NCBI RefSeq assembly: GCF_003335505.1
Contig: NZ_QPEX01000010.1
Span: forward strand, 124,001 to 188,000
Length of the DNA: 64,000 nucleotides
Reading direction: 5' to 3'
DNA from: Bremerella cremea
GTDB lineage: Bacteria; Planctomycetota; Planctomycetia; Pirellulales; Pirellulaceae
Shown here: positions 37,829 to 47,311 of the stretch, one piece after another
Layout: every line of letters starts with the position of its first letter
Numbering within the stretch: position 1 is the first letter of the stretch
Translations under genes and position numbers: made by a program
The notes under the pieces: generated by a model
What the model saw: only the letters and a program-made list of their open reading frames with translations
The model's database searches: none
What the model was told of the DNA's origin: nothing

Positions 37829-39865
37829 ATGCGATTTGTAACTGTAAGTTACCGCTCCAGTTCGCTACGCTGTCTTCACATGCGAATGCGTCACCTTTCT
37901 GCCACCGTGATCGGTCGTTTGTTTGTCGGCTGGTTAGGTTTGGGGCTCCTTATTTCCTCAACCGCAGACGCCGCCGATCTTTCACCCGAAATGAAAAAAT
38001 GGGGCGAACATTACACGCGTGACATCTTGCCGATTGTGCAAACACGTTGTCTCGATTGTCACAACGGCGCCGATGCCGACGGGGAGTTCGATCTATCGAA
38101 ATACACCAGCGGGGAAGCAGCCGCCGATGCTGGCGATATTTGGGAACGCGTCGCTCGTCGCGTTCGCCAAAACGAGATGCCTCCGCAAGGTAGCCCCGGT
38201 TTAAACGACCCGCAGAAAGCGGCTTTTTACCACTGGCTAGATTCGCGGCCAGGCCAAGATCTGTGTAGGCAATTGGCTTCTGACGAAACGCAAAGCTGGT
38301 ATCGTGGCCACGTCATGAGTCGACGTTTGACACGCACCGAATACCGCAACGCGATCCGCGACTTGGTCGGCATCGAACTGCAGCCCGGCGAGTTGCCTCC
38401 TTCCGACGGAGCAGGCGGCGAAGGTTTCGACACGGTCGGCGATTCGCTCTTTACTTCGCCAATTCATCTAGAAGCCTATTTAATGGCTGCCGATCGTTTG
38501 ATCGAGGAAGCTCTGCCCGATCAACAAGTTGAAGCGTCCGCCACCGCAGTGGCCTACCGCCAGCAACTTTTGGGCAGGCTTCCCAAGTCACTCGATCCTG
38601 CCTCGGAGCTCGACGAGCGGGCAGCAGCACGGGCCAATATCGAAGCTTTTGCCAAACGTGCCTGGCGACGTCCGGCAAGCGAGGAAGAAATCGCACGGTT
38701 GCTGGTTCTGTTCGATACGACCTTGGCTCAGAACGGCTCGTTTGTCGCCGCTTTGCGGCAGCCTCTTAAAGCCGTGCTCGTTTCGCCCCACTTTTTATTC
38801 GTGGTCGAGTCGGAGCCAGAGGCTGGAGGCGTGCAGCGGATTACACCGCATCAATTAGCTACGCGAGTCGCCCTGTTCATTTGGTCCTCTATCCCCGACG
38901 ATCGCCTGCTGCAACTGGCCGATAGCGGGGCTTTGTACGAAGAAGATGTCCTCCGCAGCGAAGTCCAACGCATGCTGGCCGACCCCAAGGCACAAGCGTT
39001 AGGCGAGAATTTTGGCTTGCAGTGGTTGGGGCTGAAAGAGTTTGGCAACGGGCCGAAGCCGGATGCGGAAGTCTTTCCCGAGTTCAACGATCAACTGGCC
39101 TCGGCGATGCGGGAAGAAGCGATTCGCACCGTGGCAGGCGTGTTTCGTGAAGATGCTCCTTTGACCGATTTGATCGCCGCCGATTACATTTACGCCAACA
39201 CAGACCTAGCCAAGCATTATGGTCTCGACCTCCCGGAAGGTACGTCGTGGCAGCAAGTCAAGCTCGATAGTCGCCAGCGTGGTGGTGTGCTGACGATGGC
39301 CAGTGTGCTGACATCGGCCTCGTATCCTCGCCGCACCAGTCCGGTGCTGCGGGGACGATGGATCTTGGAAGAGGTTTTGGGGGCACGTGTCCCTCCCCCT
39401 CCGCCGAATGTGCCTGCCTTGGAAGAAGAGCACGGCGCAGGGAAAGCCCAGACACTACGCGAACGATTAGAACTTCACCGGCAAAAGGCAGAGTGTGCCA
39501 GTTGCCACAACCGAATGGACCCACTCGGCTTTGGGCTAGAGAACTTCGACGGCATTGGTCGCTGGCGCGAAAGCGACAATGGTCAGCCGATCGATTCCGC
39601 CGGTAAGCTACCCTCGGGCGACACCTTCAGCGGGCCCGAAGAATTGAAAGTCATCTTGCTGAAACGCAGCGCTGAATTCCAAAAACATTTCGTCCGCAAG
39701 CTACTCGGCTTTGCCCTGGGGCGCGAACTGAACAAGTTCGACAACTGCGTTGTGGATCATTGCTTGAAGCAATTGCAAGCCAGAGATCTCAAGGCAGCGA
39801 TTTTGATTGAAGAGATTGCCCTTTCCTACCCGTTCCAGCATCGCTACTTCAAGTCAGACAAGTAA
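37829..39865 (+). CDS. Planctomycete cytochrome-c DUF1587/1595/1592/1588/1585 protein
   Basis: This 678-residue secreted protein begins with a hydrophobic signal ([16 protein letters not shown]) and a CXXCH haem motif ([11 protein letters not shown]). DUF1587 follows ([18 protein letters not shown]), then DUF1595 and DUF1592 ([29 protein letters not shown]), DUF1588 ([14 protein letters not shown]) with a second CXXCH ([17 protein letters not shown]), and DUF1585 at the end. Electron transfer or polymer oxidation in the periplasm has been suggested for the family but is not established. The start is uncertain: ATGs at 37880 and 37886 give a more standard signal peptide. It is followed 32 bases later by a DUF1552 gene, the standard partner. 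Confidence 0.93.
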   Translation: MRFVTVSYRSSSLRCLHMRMRHLSATVIGRLFVGWLGLGLLISSTADAADLSPEMKKWGEHYTRDILPIVQTRCLDCHNGADADGEFDLSKYTSGEAAADAGDIWERVARRVRQNEMPPQGSPGLNDPQKAAFYHWLDSRPGQDLCRQLASDETQSWYRGHVMSRRLTRTEYRNAIRDLVGIELQPGELPPSDGAGGEGFDTVGDSLFTSPIHLEAYLMAADRLIEEALPDQQVEASATAVAYRQQLLGRLPKSLDPASELDERAAARANIEAFAKRAWRRPASEEEIARLLVLFDTTLAQNGSFVAALRQPLKAVLVSPHFLFVVESEPEAGGVQRITPHQLATRVALFIWSSIPDDRLLQLADSGALYEEDVLRSEVQRMLADPKAQALGENFGLQWLGLKEFGNGPKPDAEVFPEFNDQLASAMREEAIRTVAGVFREDAPLTDLIAADYIYANTDLAKHYGLDLPEGTSWQQVKLDSRQRGGVLTMASVLTSASYPRRTSPVLRGRWILEEVLGARVPPPPPNVPALEEEHGAGKAQTLRERLELHRQKAECASCHNRMDPLGFGLENFDGIGRWRESDNGQPIDSAGKLPSGDTFSGPEELKVILLKRSAEFQKHFVRKLLGFALGRELNKFDNCVVDHCLKQLQARDLKAAILIEEIALSYPFQHRYFKSDK

Positions 39866-39897
39866 CCCAAGCGTTCTCGCTCGAAGGACTTCGTTTC

Positions 39898-41250
39898 ATG
39901 GCTAATCGCAAAGCAAATAGCCCGATGGTTTCTCGCCGCCGCTTTCTACAAGGATGTGGGGTTACGCTCAGCCTGCCTTGGATGGCATCACTTGCCCCTC
40001 AGGTTGCTCGCGCTGCGGAAACGGGGAAGCCTCCGGTTCGCTCGGCGTTTCTTTATTTTCCCAATGGGGTGTGGGAAAAGGATTGGATCCCGGCAACCAC
40101 CGGCAGCGATTACCAGTTGACCCCTTCTTTGGAACCGCTCGGCGATCTGAAAAGCGAGGTCTTGGTGCTGACCGGACTCGACAAGAAGAACAGCCACGGT
40201 GGCGACGGGCACTACGCCAAGACGGCCAACTTCCTCACCGGGATGCCGGTCACCAAGACCACCGGTAAAGATATCAGCAGTGGCGGGATTTCGGTCGACC
40301 AGCTGATGGCCCAGCATGTCGGCGGTAACACGCCGTTGCCTTCGCTGGAACTTGGCACCGAGCCGGTGATCAGCGGCATCGATAGCAACGTCGGTTACAC
40401 TCGCTTGTATGGCTCGCACATTTCGTGGCAATCCCCCACGCGCCCCGTTGCCAAAGAAATTAATCCGCGCTTGGTCTACGAACGCTTGTTCGGCAAAGCC
40501 CTTTCTTCTGCATCCGAAAAAGCGGAATCGTACCAGAACTTGCTCGACTTCGTGCTGGAAGATGCCCGGCGTTTGCGGCCTCGCTTGGGGCGTGACGACC
40601 AGTTCAAGATGGACGAGTACCTCGATTCGGTCCGCGCCGTGGAGAAACGCATCGAATTCGCCACCAAGGGGCAGCGAGACTGGCAGCCAGAGATCGACGA
40701 GCACGCGTTGGCAATCGCCAAGCCAGGCATCCCCGGTGACTTCCGCGAGCATATCGGCATCATGCTCGACTTGGTCGTGTTGTCCTTCCAAACCGATTCG
40801 ACGCGGGTGGCCTCACTGATGTTCGCCAACGACGTGTCTGGCCGTAACTTCTCGTTCCTCGACGGTGTCCGAGGTGGTCACCACGAGATGTCGCACCACG
40901 AAAACAAGCAGGAAAAAATCGAGCAGTACCAACGCATCAATCGCTGGCACGTTGAGCAGTTCGCCCAGATGCTGGGCAAGCTGCAAGCCGTGAAAGAAGG
41001 AGACGGAACCCTGCTTGACAACTGCATGATCTTGTTCGGTTCCAGCATGTCGGACGGCAACCGCCACGATCCAGACAACCTGCCAATTTTGCTAGGGGGC
41101 CGCGGTTGCCGCACGCTGAACACCGGCCGTCACCTGGCCGCCGAAGGCCAGGTTCCGCTCTGCAATCTCTATCACGCGATGCTCGACCGAATGGGCGTCG
41201 AAATCGAAGCGTTCGGCGATAGTACCGAACCGCTAAAAAATCTGGCGTAA
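39898..41250 (+). CDS. Tat-exported DUF1552 protein
   Basis: This 450-residue protein carries a twin-arginine signal (SRRRFLQGCGVTLSLPWMA). Conserved DUF1552 segments include SAFLYFPNGVWEKDW, LTGLDKKNSHGGDGHYAK, SVDQLMAQHVG and FGSSMSDGNRHDPDNLPILL; the last resembles metal-binding sequence of the alkaline phosphatase superfamily. Function is unknown. Pairing with a DUF1592 cytochrome is a recurrent planctomycete arrangement and suggests a joint role in the periplasm. Confidence 0.93.
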   Translation: MANRKANSPMVSRRRFLQGCGVTLSLPWMASLAPQVARAAETGKPPVRSAFLYFPNGVWEKDWIPATTGSDYQLTPSLEPLGDLKSEVLVLTGLDKKNSHGGDGHYAKTANFLTGMPVTKTTGKDISSGGISVDQLMAQHVGGNTPLPSLELGTEPVISGIDSNVGYTRLYGSHISWQSPTRPVAKEINPRLVYERLFGKALSSASEKAESYQNLLDFVLEDARRLRPRLGRDDQFKMDEYLDSVRAVEKRIEFATKGQRDWQPEIDEHALAIAKPGIPGDFREHIGIMLDLVVLSFQTDSTRVASLMFANDVSGRNFSFLDGVRGGHHEMSHHENKQEKIEQYQRINRWHVEQFAQMLGKLQAVKEGDGTLLDNCMILFGSSMSDGNRHDPDNLPILLGGRGCRTLNTGRHLAAEGQVPLCNLYHAMLDRMGVEIEAFGDSTEPLKNLA

Positions 41251-41465
41251 GTGGAGATCAACGCCAGTACCGTTTTGATTCTGATCCTTGTCACACGAAT
41301 CGTAGTCTCTGGGGCATTATGCGATTGGATAAACAATAACTCTTGCTTCTGGTCGACGTTCATACGACGATTGACTTTCGCGCCGCTCGCAATCGTTCTC
41401 CATTTCGGCCAACGGCTACTTACTTTTCCATTGGCTCCGTTCTACCTCGCCAGGATTCCGCATCT

Positions 41466-42755
41466 ATGTCGCGACTTTTCAGCGTGGGTCTGTTCGTTTT
41501 GTCCGTTGCTTTGACCTGTTCCACTGAAGTGGCATTCGGACAAAGTCCGGCACGTGAGGGAGATTGGCCCGAGTTTCGCGGCCCGACGGGTCAAGGACAT
41601 GCGGATCAAGCCGTTTTGCCGACAGAGTGGGACTCGGAAAAGAACATTACCTGGCGGACCGAAATTCCTGGGGTTGGTTGGTCTTCGCCGGTGATCGTGG
41701 GCGGACGCGTCTACCTTACCACCGCCGTTCCCTTGAGCGATGACGCCAAGCCAGATCAATCACTGCGGGCACTCTGTCTCGACGTGAACTCAGGCGAGAT
41801 TTTGTGGAACGTCGAAGTCTTTCCAGAGAATGGCCAGACGGCGCCGCGAATCCATCCGAAGAATAGCCATGCCAGCCCAACGCCGATTGTCGAAGACGAC
41901 AAGGTGTATGTCCACTTTGGGCATCTAGGGACCGCTTGTTTAAACACCAGCGATGGCTCTCAGGTATGGGCAACGCAAGCGTTGCCATACAAACCCACCC
42001 ACGGCAACGGCGGGTCTCCGGTGATCGTGGGTGACAAACTAATCTTCAGCATCGACGGCAGCGACAAGCAGGAAGTGGTTGCCCTTGATAAGGCCAGTGG
42101 CAAGATCGCCTGGGAGACCGAGCGGGGTATCGCTGATCTAAGCAAACGTTTCTCGTTCTGTACGCCGCTTGTGATCGAAGTGGATGGTCAGCAGCAACTC
42201 ATCTCGCCAGGCAGCGGTGTGGTCATGGCTCTTGAGCCTGCGAGCGGCAAAGAAATCTGGCGGGTTCGCTACGGCAAAGGCTACTCCGTGGTACCTCGCC
42301 CGGTTTATGCCCACGGTCTGCTCTATATCTGCACTGGCTACGACCGTGCGACGATGATCGCTATTCGCCCTAACGGACAAGGCGACCTGACCGACACGCA
42401 TGTCGTTTTCACCGTTGACAAGGGTGTTCCCTATAACCCTTCGCTGCTGGCAGTTGACGACGCCGTTTATATGATCTCGGATAACGGCGTCCTCTCTTGC
42501 CTCGACGGCCAAATGGGCGAACTTCGCTGGAAAGAACGCATCGGCGGAAATTTTTCAGCCTCGCCGTTGTATGCCAACGGATTGGTCTACCTGTTGGATG
42601 AAAAAGGGCTTACGACGGTCTTCAAGTCTGGCGAACCATTCGAAGAAGTCGCTCAGAACGACCTGCAAGAGCGTAGCCTGGCCAGCTTTGGAATCACCGG
42701 CAACGCCATTCTTTTGCGAACCGAAAAAGCCCTCTATCGGATTGAATCGAAGTAG
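41466..42755 (+). CDS. Secreted PQQ-like beta-propeller protein
   Basis: This 429-residue protein starts at the ATG at 41466, giving a standard signal peptide (SVGLFVLSVALTCSTEVAFG); the longer frame to 41343 adds no credible sequence. PQQ-like propeller blades follow, with W-x-E-x-G-type repeats (GKIAWETERG, GKEIWRVRYGKG, GELRWKERIGG) and the family start WPEFRGPTGQGHA. It lacks the dehydrogenase catalytic residues of quinoprotein enzymes, so it is likely a BamB-like scaffold or binding protein. A relative lies at 62088-63491. Confidence 0.9.
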   Translation: MSRLFSVGLFVLSVALTCSTEVAFGQSPAREGDWPEFRGPTGQGHADQAVLPTEWDSEKNITWRTEIPGVGWSSPVIVGGRVYLTTAVPLSDDAKPDQSLRALCLDVNSGEILWNVEVFPENGQTAPRIHPKNSHASPTPIVEDDKVYVHFGHLGTACLNTSDGSQVWATQALPYKPTHGNGGSPVIVGDKLIFSIDGSDKQEVVALDKASGKIAWETERGIADLSKRFSFCTPLVIEVDGQQQLISPGSGVVMALEPASGKEIWRVRYGKGYSVVPRPVYAHGLLYICTGYDRATMIAIRPNGQGDLTDTHVVFTVDKGVPYNPSLLAVDDAVYMISDNGVLSCLDGQMGELRWKERIGGNFSASPLYANGLVYLLDEKGLTTVFKSGEPFEEVAQNDLQERSLASFGITGNAILLRTEKALYRIESK

Positions 42756-42867
42756 CCCCCTGCCGACAGATACCCGATCGCAAAAAACGCCTAGTCAGCA
42801 TTCACCGCACTTCTTTTTTTGTCGCTCACTCAAAGAAATCTGCAGCGCGTTCATAAGCCGCGAAAAA

Positions 42868-44001
42868 TTAGGCCGCTTTGGCAATGTCCGAGTTGTTTCC
42901 CTTGCGTTGCAACCAAGTGAACTTACTGGCCAACCACAACTTGGCATTCTGAATGGAGGGAGAAGTTGCGTTTGCTGGCGGAGTCTGGGCGACGTGGTGC
43001 ATCACGTTCCACCACTCTGTCATTTTCGCCACGGCACGAAGTTCTTCGTGGTAGTCGTTACGATCGCTTGTGCGGTGTTGCTGAATGACTTCTTCGTAAA
43101 TCTGCAGCAACTGATCGTAAATGACATCGGTGTTGTTGTACGTTCGGATATAGGAAGAGACCTTCGCGGCATCCTCGGCGTCATAGCGTTCGATTTCTTG
43201 AACCAAACGTTCTTCAGTGACAGTAAACGAAAGGGCACGCCGGCCCCATTGGTTCATGTGGGCGACGTTGTCCGAGGTAACGAGATAACTCATTCCAAAT
43301 ACATCACAGTAAATCACGGCGCATCCTACGGCCATCGCTTCTCGGGCACACCGACCTTTGGCAAAAACCAGGTCGTATTCCGGTAGTAGCTTTTGCGGTT
43401 CATGACATACAGACCCCAAACGTTCGCCAACGGCATCTAATTCGATTCCTAGCTGATCGCACGCATGTTGGATAGGTTGGATTGATTCGTGATTGCCATA
43501 GCTACTAAAAATGATCGCTTTTCGCGGCTTTTCAGGCAAACGAGGGCGGCTCTGAAAAAGCTGCAGGTCGACCGGGTTCGTCAAAATGTTGACTTGACTA
43601 CGATCAACTCCTTCCGCCAAAACCAATCGCTCTGCGCAAGTTTGATCGACTGCCACGTAACGTCCAATCCGGGGCAGTTTCGGAGGCGTATCGTGCCAGG
43701 CTTCAAAATCGTGGCAAAGAAAAACGCCTGGCGTCGTGGGAAAATGGAGCATGGCCGCTAACGTTTGAAGCGTGTGATGGCCGTGAATGATGTCCGGCGT
43801 TTCACGAATCTTATCGAGCCGGGCCACTATGGGAACAGAATTCTCAGCCAGCTCTTTCGCTAGCGGACCTTGATCGGGACTATACACAACCGGAGAGTGG
43901 CCCCTGCGGATTAACGCGCGCGCCAGATCGTGGACGTACATTTCCGTCCCCGACCGCCTACTCATTCGAATATTAGTAATGAGTACTTTGAGTCCGTTCA
44001 T
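42868..44001 (-). CDS. Glycosyltransferase (GT4-like)
   Basis: This 377-residue protein has a GT-B fold start (VLITNIRMSRRSGTEMYVHD, DLARALIRRGHSPVVYSPD) and a nucleotide-sugar region in the second half (DLVFAKGRCAREAMAVGCAV, with the E-x7-E-like pattern weak). ATG at 44001 has AAGGTGAG five bases upstream. It probably transfers a sugar in surface polysaccharide or glycolipid synthesis. The PIG-L-like gene lies 30 bases upstream on the same strand, and lpxA is divergent nearby, which fits cell-envelope work. Confidence 0.8.
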   Translation of the reverse strand: MNGLKVLITNIRMSRRSGTEMYVHDLARALIRRGHSPVVYSPDQGPLAKELAENSVPIVARLDKIRETPDIIHGHHTLQTLAAMLHFPTTPGVFLCHDFEAWHDTPPKLPRIGRYVAVDQTCAERLVLAEGVDRSQVNILTNPVDLQLFQSRPRLPEKPRKAIIFSSYGNHESIQPIQHACDQLGIELDAVGERLGSVCHEPQKLLPEYDLVFAKGRCAREAMAVGCAVIYCDVFGMSYLVTSDNVAHMNQWGRRALSFTVTEERLVQEIERYDAEDAAKVSSYIRTYNNTDVIYDQLLQIYEEVIQQHRTSDRNDYHEELRAVAKMTEWWNVMHHVAQTPPANATSPSIQNAKLWLASKFTWLQRKGNNSDIAKAA

Positions 44002-44031
44002 TCTCACCTTCACGCCCACAGCAATCCTAAC

Positions 44032-44865
44032 TCAACCGATTGCTGGCATGGAACTTTGCCTTAGCAGTTTTTCAGCGAGGGGAACAAAATGCTCCTGAAA
44101 TGTGATTGCTTGCTGCGCCCTGCCAGACGCCACTCGCCAATACCCACGCTGATCGTATGTCGGCCAACCACCTACGTCGGGTGGGACCGTAAAGACTCGT
44201 GTTGCAGGAGCCCAGCGATAATATTCGGTATAAAATTCTCTCTCGCGCCAGTCTTTCGTGACATCTTGCAGTTCATCGTTAACACCTTGGAGAATGCCGC
44301 TGACAAAACCTTGCATGTCCCTAAGAAACTGACGCTTACAATCGACCTCGTCAGCGGTGAGTTGCACAGACGGCCAATCGTCGGTTTTACGCTGCTGCCA
44401 GGCGATCGTTTGAAGTCCAAGGCCATGCTCTGCTAACGAAATGCGTTGCGTTTGGGAAGACTGACACTGCACCGCTGAGGCCACCAGCAGAGGCACAAGA
44501 TCGTGAGCCGAGTTGTACCACTCGAAAGGGTCCGTACACACGAGGCCAGGTTGAAACTGCTTTAGCCAAGCGGCAATCGCATTGCGCTGTGTCACGAACC
44601 AGTCGTTATCGTGGGCAAGATAACGTTCATAGATTTCTGATTCCGAAATGGCCCCAAAGGTAACAGTCCCTTGAAAGCCAATTGCCGCCAGCTTTTCCCG
44701 AAATGCGTTTTCAAATCCCTCCGTAGCATAGATGCCAGGCGAAAGGTAGTACAAATTCGGTTGAAGCCGCAGCAGAGCCGCAAAAGCAAACCATTCGTGA
44801 GCCGGATGGGCGAAAACCATCCCCGTGGGGCGACCAGTTTCCGCTAGCACGCTTTCGCTATCCAT
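44032..44865 (-). CDS. Hypothetical protein, possibly PIG-L/LmbE-like deacetylase
   Basis: This 277-residue protein is not firmly recognised. Near the start it has VFAHPAHEWFAF where PIG-L deacetylases have a PHPDDE zinc motif, and in the middle FQPGLVCTDPFEWYNSAHD, where the family has a D/N-P...HPDH segment. Order and spacing agree with PIG-L, but the metal-binding residues differ, so it may be a distant or altered member. PIG-L enzymes remove N-acetyl groups from sugars and often sit beside glycosyltransferase genes, as here. Confidence 0.55.
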   Translation of the reverse strand: MDSESVLAETGRPTGMVFAHPAHEWFAFAALLRLQPNLYYLSPGIYATEGFENAFREKLAAIGFQGTVTFGAISESEIYERYLAHDNDWFVTQRNAIAAWLKQFQPGLVCTDPFEWYNSAHDLVPLLVASAVQCQSSQTQRISLAEHGLGLQTIAWQQRKTDDWPSVQLTADEVDCKRQFLRDMQGFVSGILQGVNDELQDVTKDWREREFYTEYYRWAPATRVFTVPPDVGGWPTYDQRGYWRVASGRAQQAITFQEHFVPLAEKLLRQSSMPAIG

Positions 44866-44997
44866 GCTTTCTCTGCCTTTGACCTCGCACCCACCGAATA
44901 CCTTGCCGGCTTAAACTCAGGTTGACGTTTATAAACACTTTAAGGGATAAGAGGAAGATGCATAACTCTTATAGCTTTTTGATCCGGACAACACGAG

Positions 44998-45831
44998 ATG
45001 CCCTTTTCCGAAACTACCTTGATTAGCCCCTATGCTCAGATTGCAGACGACGTAGTCATCGGCGAAGGATGTCGCATTGAGTCGGGAGTCGTTATTGGCG
45101 CAGGCACGCAGCTGGCTGATGGCGTGAAACTTGAACCAGAGGTGAGTTTAGGCGAGAACAACGTGATTGGTGTCGGGACGGTCATCAAATCGGGTACCCA
45201 ACTGGGAAGCGGGAACCAGATTGCTGAATATTGCGTTCTAGGCGGTCCTCCGTTGATTTCGGGGCGAATTGCATTGCCGGGCAGATTATGCATTGGCGAT
45301 AGAAATGTGATTCGAGAGTTCGCTACCATCCAAGTTGGCACAGACGAAGATGGCGTTACTTGCATTGGTAATACCAACTACATCATGCCGAACGTCCAGA
45401 TCGGACATGACTCTCGCGTCGGAAACAAAGTAACGCTGACCAATAAGGCCTCGCTGTGCGGACACGTTACGATCGAAGATGAAGTGGTTCTTGGCCTCGG
45501 AGCTACCATCCACCAACACTGCCGAATTGGCCGCCTGGCCATGGTCGGCGCAACGGCCTATGTCTCGCGCGATATAGTCCCCTTCGTACTCGTGGATGGA
45601 CGTAGCGGAGGCATCGTAGGCTTGAACAAGATCGGTCTAGCCAGACGTGGCTTTTCGCAATTCACGATTTCGGAACTCAAGAGCGCCTATCGAGTCATCT
45701 TTCGCGAAGCCCTCTCGCGCCAAGAAATCACGGCTCGCTTGCAAAACCACCCCTGCCCAGAAGTCCAGGAGCTGCTCTCTTTTCTGATCAGCAGCAACCG
45801 CGGAATCGAACAAGCCAGAAAGAGCAAGTAG
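44998..45831 (+). CDS. lpxA: UDP-N-acetylglucosamine O-acyltransferase (LpxA-like)
   Basis: This 277-residue protein is a left-handed beta-helix built of hexapeptide repeats (VVIGEGCRIESGVVIGAGTQ and on), followed by the helical C-terminal domain of LpxA (TISELKSAYRVIFREAL). The catalytic His is present in VQIGHDSRVGNKVTL. LpxA adds the first acyl chain in lipid A synthesis. The DUF-like hexapeptide GGPPLISG replaces the usual P-Q-D-K-Y-type loop, so acyl-chain or substrate preference could differ. It stands alone rather than with lpxD/fabZ and is divergent from the glycosyltransferase pair. Confidence 0.85.
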   Translation: MPFSETTLISPYAQIADDVVIGEGCRIESGVVIGAGTQLADGVKLEPEVSLGENNVIGVGTVIKSGTQLGSGNQIAEYCVLGGPPLISGRIALPGRLCIGDRNVIREFATIQVGTDEDGVTCIGNTNYIMPNVQIGHDSRVGNKVTLTNKASLCGHVTIEDEVVLGLGATIHQHCRIGRLAMVGATAYVSRDIVPFVLVDGRSGGIVGLNKIGLARRGFSQFTISELKSAYRVIFREALSRQEITARLQNHPCPEVQELLSFLISSNRGIEQARKSK

Positions 45832-46204
45832 CCGCTCCGATCCTGATCGCTACTTCCAGGCAAGGCAGTAACCAAGCTAGATACAACCAGGTTGGATTCG
45901 ACTTTCAAAGTGAATTCTGCAACTCATTTCTATTTCTGGGGGTACGCGTATCACTTCCGAGACAAAAATAATAGGAATCGCCGCAGAACAATGCATTGAG
46001 CCGTGTGTGGCGACGATTTTTAGCCTGTAAACGTAAAACTCGATGTCCTGTTTATCTCATAGGGCAAAGCCTGCATAGGGAGGTCGATCCTAGCGGTTCG
46101 ATCTCGCGAGCGGGTTCAATGGACAAGGCTTTCACTAGGCCTTTGGCCGTCTCACCCGCAACAAGCTGAGGACAGCCGTCGGAAAGAAATGGAGACTGAG
46201 GTCA
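45832..46204. other. Intergenic stretch with no gene seen
   Basis: No credible frame, repeat or RNA is visible. This may include the left boundary of the island that ends at tRNA-Arg, but no copy of the tRNA 3' end was found here by eye. Confidence 0.4.
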
Positions 46205-46852
46205 TCAAGCGTCGCTTGGTTTTGCCTGCAGTTCGAGATCAGGCTTTCGCTCCACCAGCGTTTGAAAGAAGGCTTTGATGTCTTCTTCCTTGAAGTAGGC
46301 CAGTACGCCGATCCAGTGGATCTGCTTGCCGTCCTGTTTGGTCAGGGTCAGGCTGTAGTCTCGTAGTTTCTGTCTGCCAGCTTGGGCCCCTTTGATTGTA
46401 TGCGAGGCCGTTAACGGGTTTGAAGCGATGACGGCCGCCTTTTCTAAGGTCGAAAAGTTGCGTTCCATGAAACCTTGAAACTGTCCCTTTGAAATACTCT
46501 TTAAATCGGTCAGTCTGACGCTGGAGCTACCGAAACAAACCTCGTCTTGATCAATCGACAGTCGCTTGCCGCGGTGTCGGTTCCTCAAGTACCACTCCAA
46601 GAGAATCGGCGGCCCCAAGGTCATCATGGGGGCCATGACCCACCAAACCGGATCTTTGAACAAGGGGGCTGGGCGGTCCAGCACCATCGCGCAGAGGACT
46701 ATCGACAAAAACAGCCCGCCGAAGAGCAGACCAACCATCAAGAAGCCTGCGAACATCGCCACGGCCGATGCAAGTTTGGGACATTGGCTGCGCGGGAGCG
46801 GTTCCCAAATGGTTTTGTTAGGGTCGCAGTAAAAATCGGATTCTGTTGACAT
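46205..46852 (-). CDS. Hypothetical membrane protein
   Basis: This 215-residue protein has two or three membrane spans (about residues 28-60 and 68-85) and then a soluble domain of about 125 residues. The order (two spans, then a short beta-rich part beginning RLSIDQDEVCFGSS) resembles bacterial PH-domain-like membrane proteins, but I cannot name a family. AGAGG lies about eight bases before the ATG. It sits beside a transposase remnant at the edge of the tRNA-Arg island and may belong to it. Confidence 0.6.
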   Translation of the reverse strand: MSTESDFYCDPNKTIWEPLPRSQCPKLASAVAMFAGFLMVGLLFGGLFLSIVLCAMVLDRPAPLFKDPVWWVMAPMMTLGPPILLEWYLRNRHRGKRLSIDQDEVCFGSSSVRLTDLKSISKGQFQGFMERNFSTLEKAAVIASNPLTASHTIKGAQAGRQKLRDYSLTLTKQDGKQIHWIGVLAYFKEEDIKAFFQTLVERKPDLELQAKPSDA

Positions 46853-46919
46853 TCGGCGTACCTCTGGATCGGGTAGCGGGAATAAAAGGGGACGGGGAGG
46901 CTCTGTAGAAAACTCAAGT

Positions 46920-47174
46920 TCACCAGAGAATCATAACATTGTGCGTCAGCAACATCAGGTGTGATTCTTTGTGGCGGCTTGGGTCAGTTTTGCCTCGGAA
47001 GACGTTGCCTTGGCGACGTTTGATCATGCTCATTGCCGTTTCGACTTCGCTTCGTTTTCGATAAGTGTCGGCATCAAAGCGGAGTTGCATTCGTCTTCGG
47101 TACCTAGCATTAAAGCCGTCTGGTTGCAGGGCGAGGGCGGAACCCTTGAGGCCATGATCGGCGCAGCGTTCCAT
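46920..47174 (-). pseudogene. Transposase C-terminal remnant (IS4/IS5-type DDE)
   Basis: An 84-residue frame reads RYRRRMQLRFDADTYRKRSE then VETAMSMIKRRQGNVFRGK and LMLLTHNVMILW. This is the tail of a DDE transposase, including the catalytic Glu region (Y-x-x-R-x-x-VE-x-x-x-S-x-x-K). The N-terminal two thirds are missing. No terminal repeats could be assigned. Confidence 0.7.
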
Positions 47175-47311
47175 TTCATCTCCCCGACCATCTAGGAAGA
47201 GAAATTGCTTCGTATGGGGCGGGCGGTGAGTCTAAACTAACCGAAGCGACAATCAGAGCGCCCCGCATTGGCTGGGCGCTGATGAAACCAAATAACCACA
47301 AGGCTCATATC

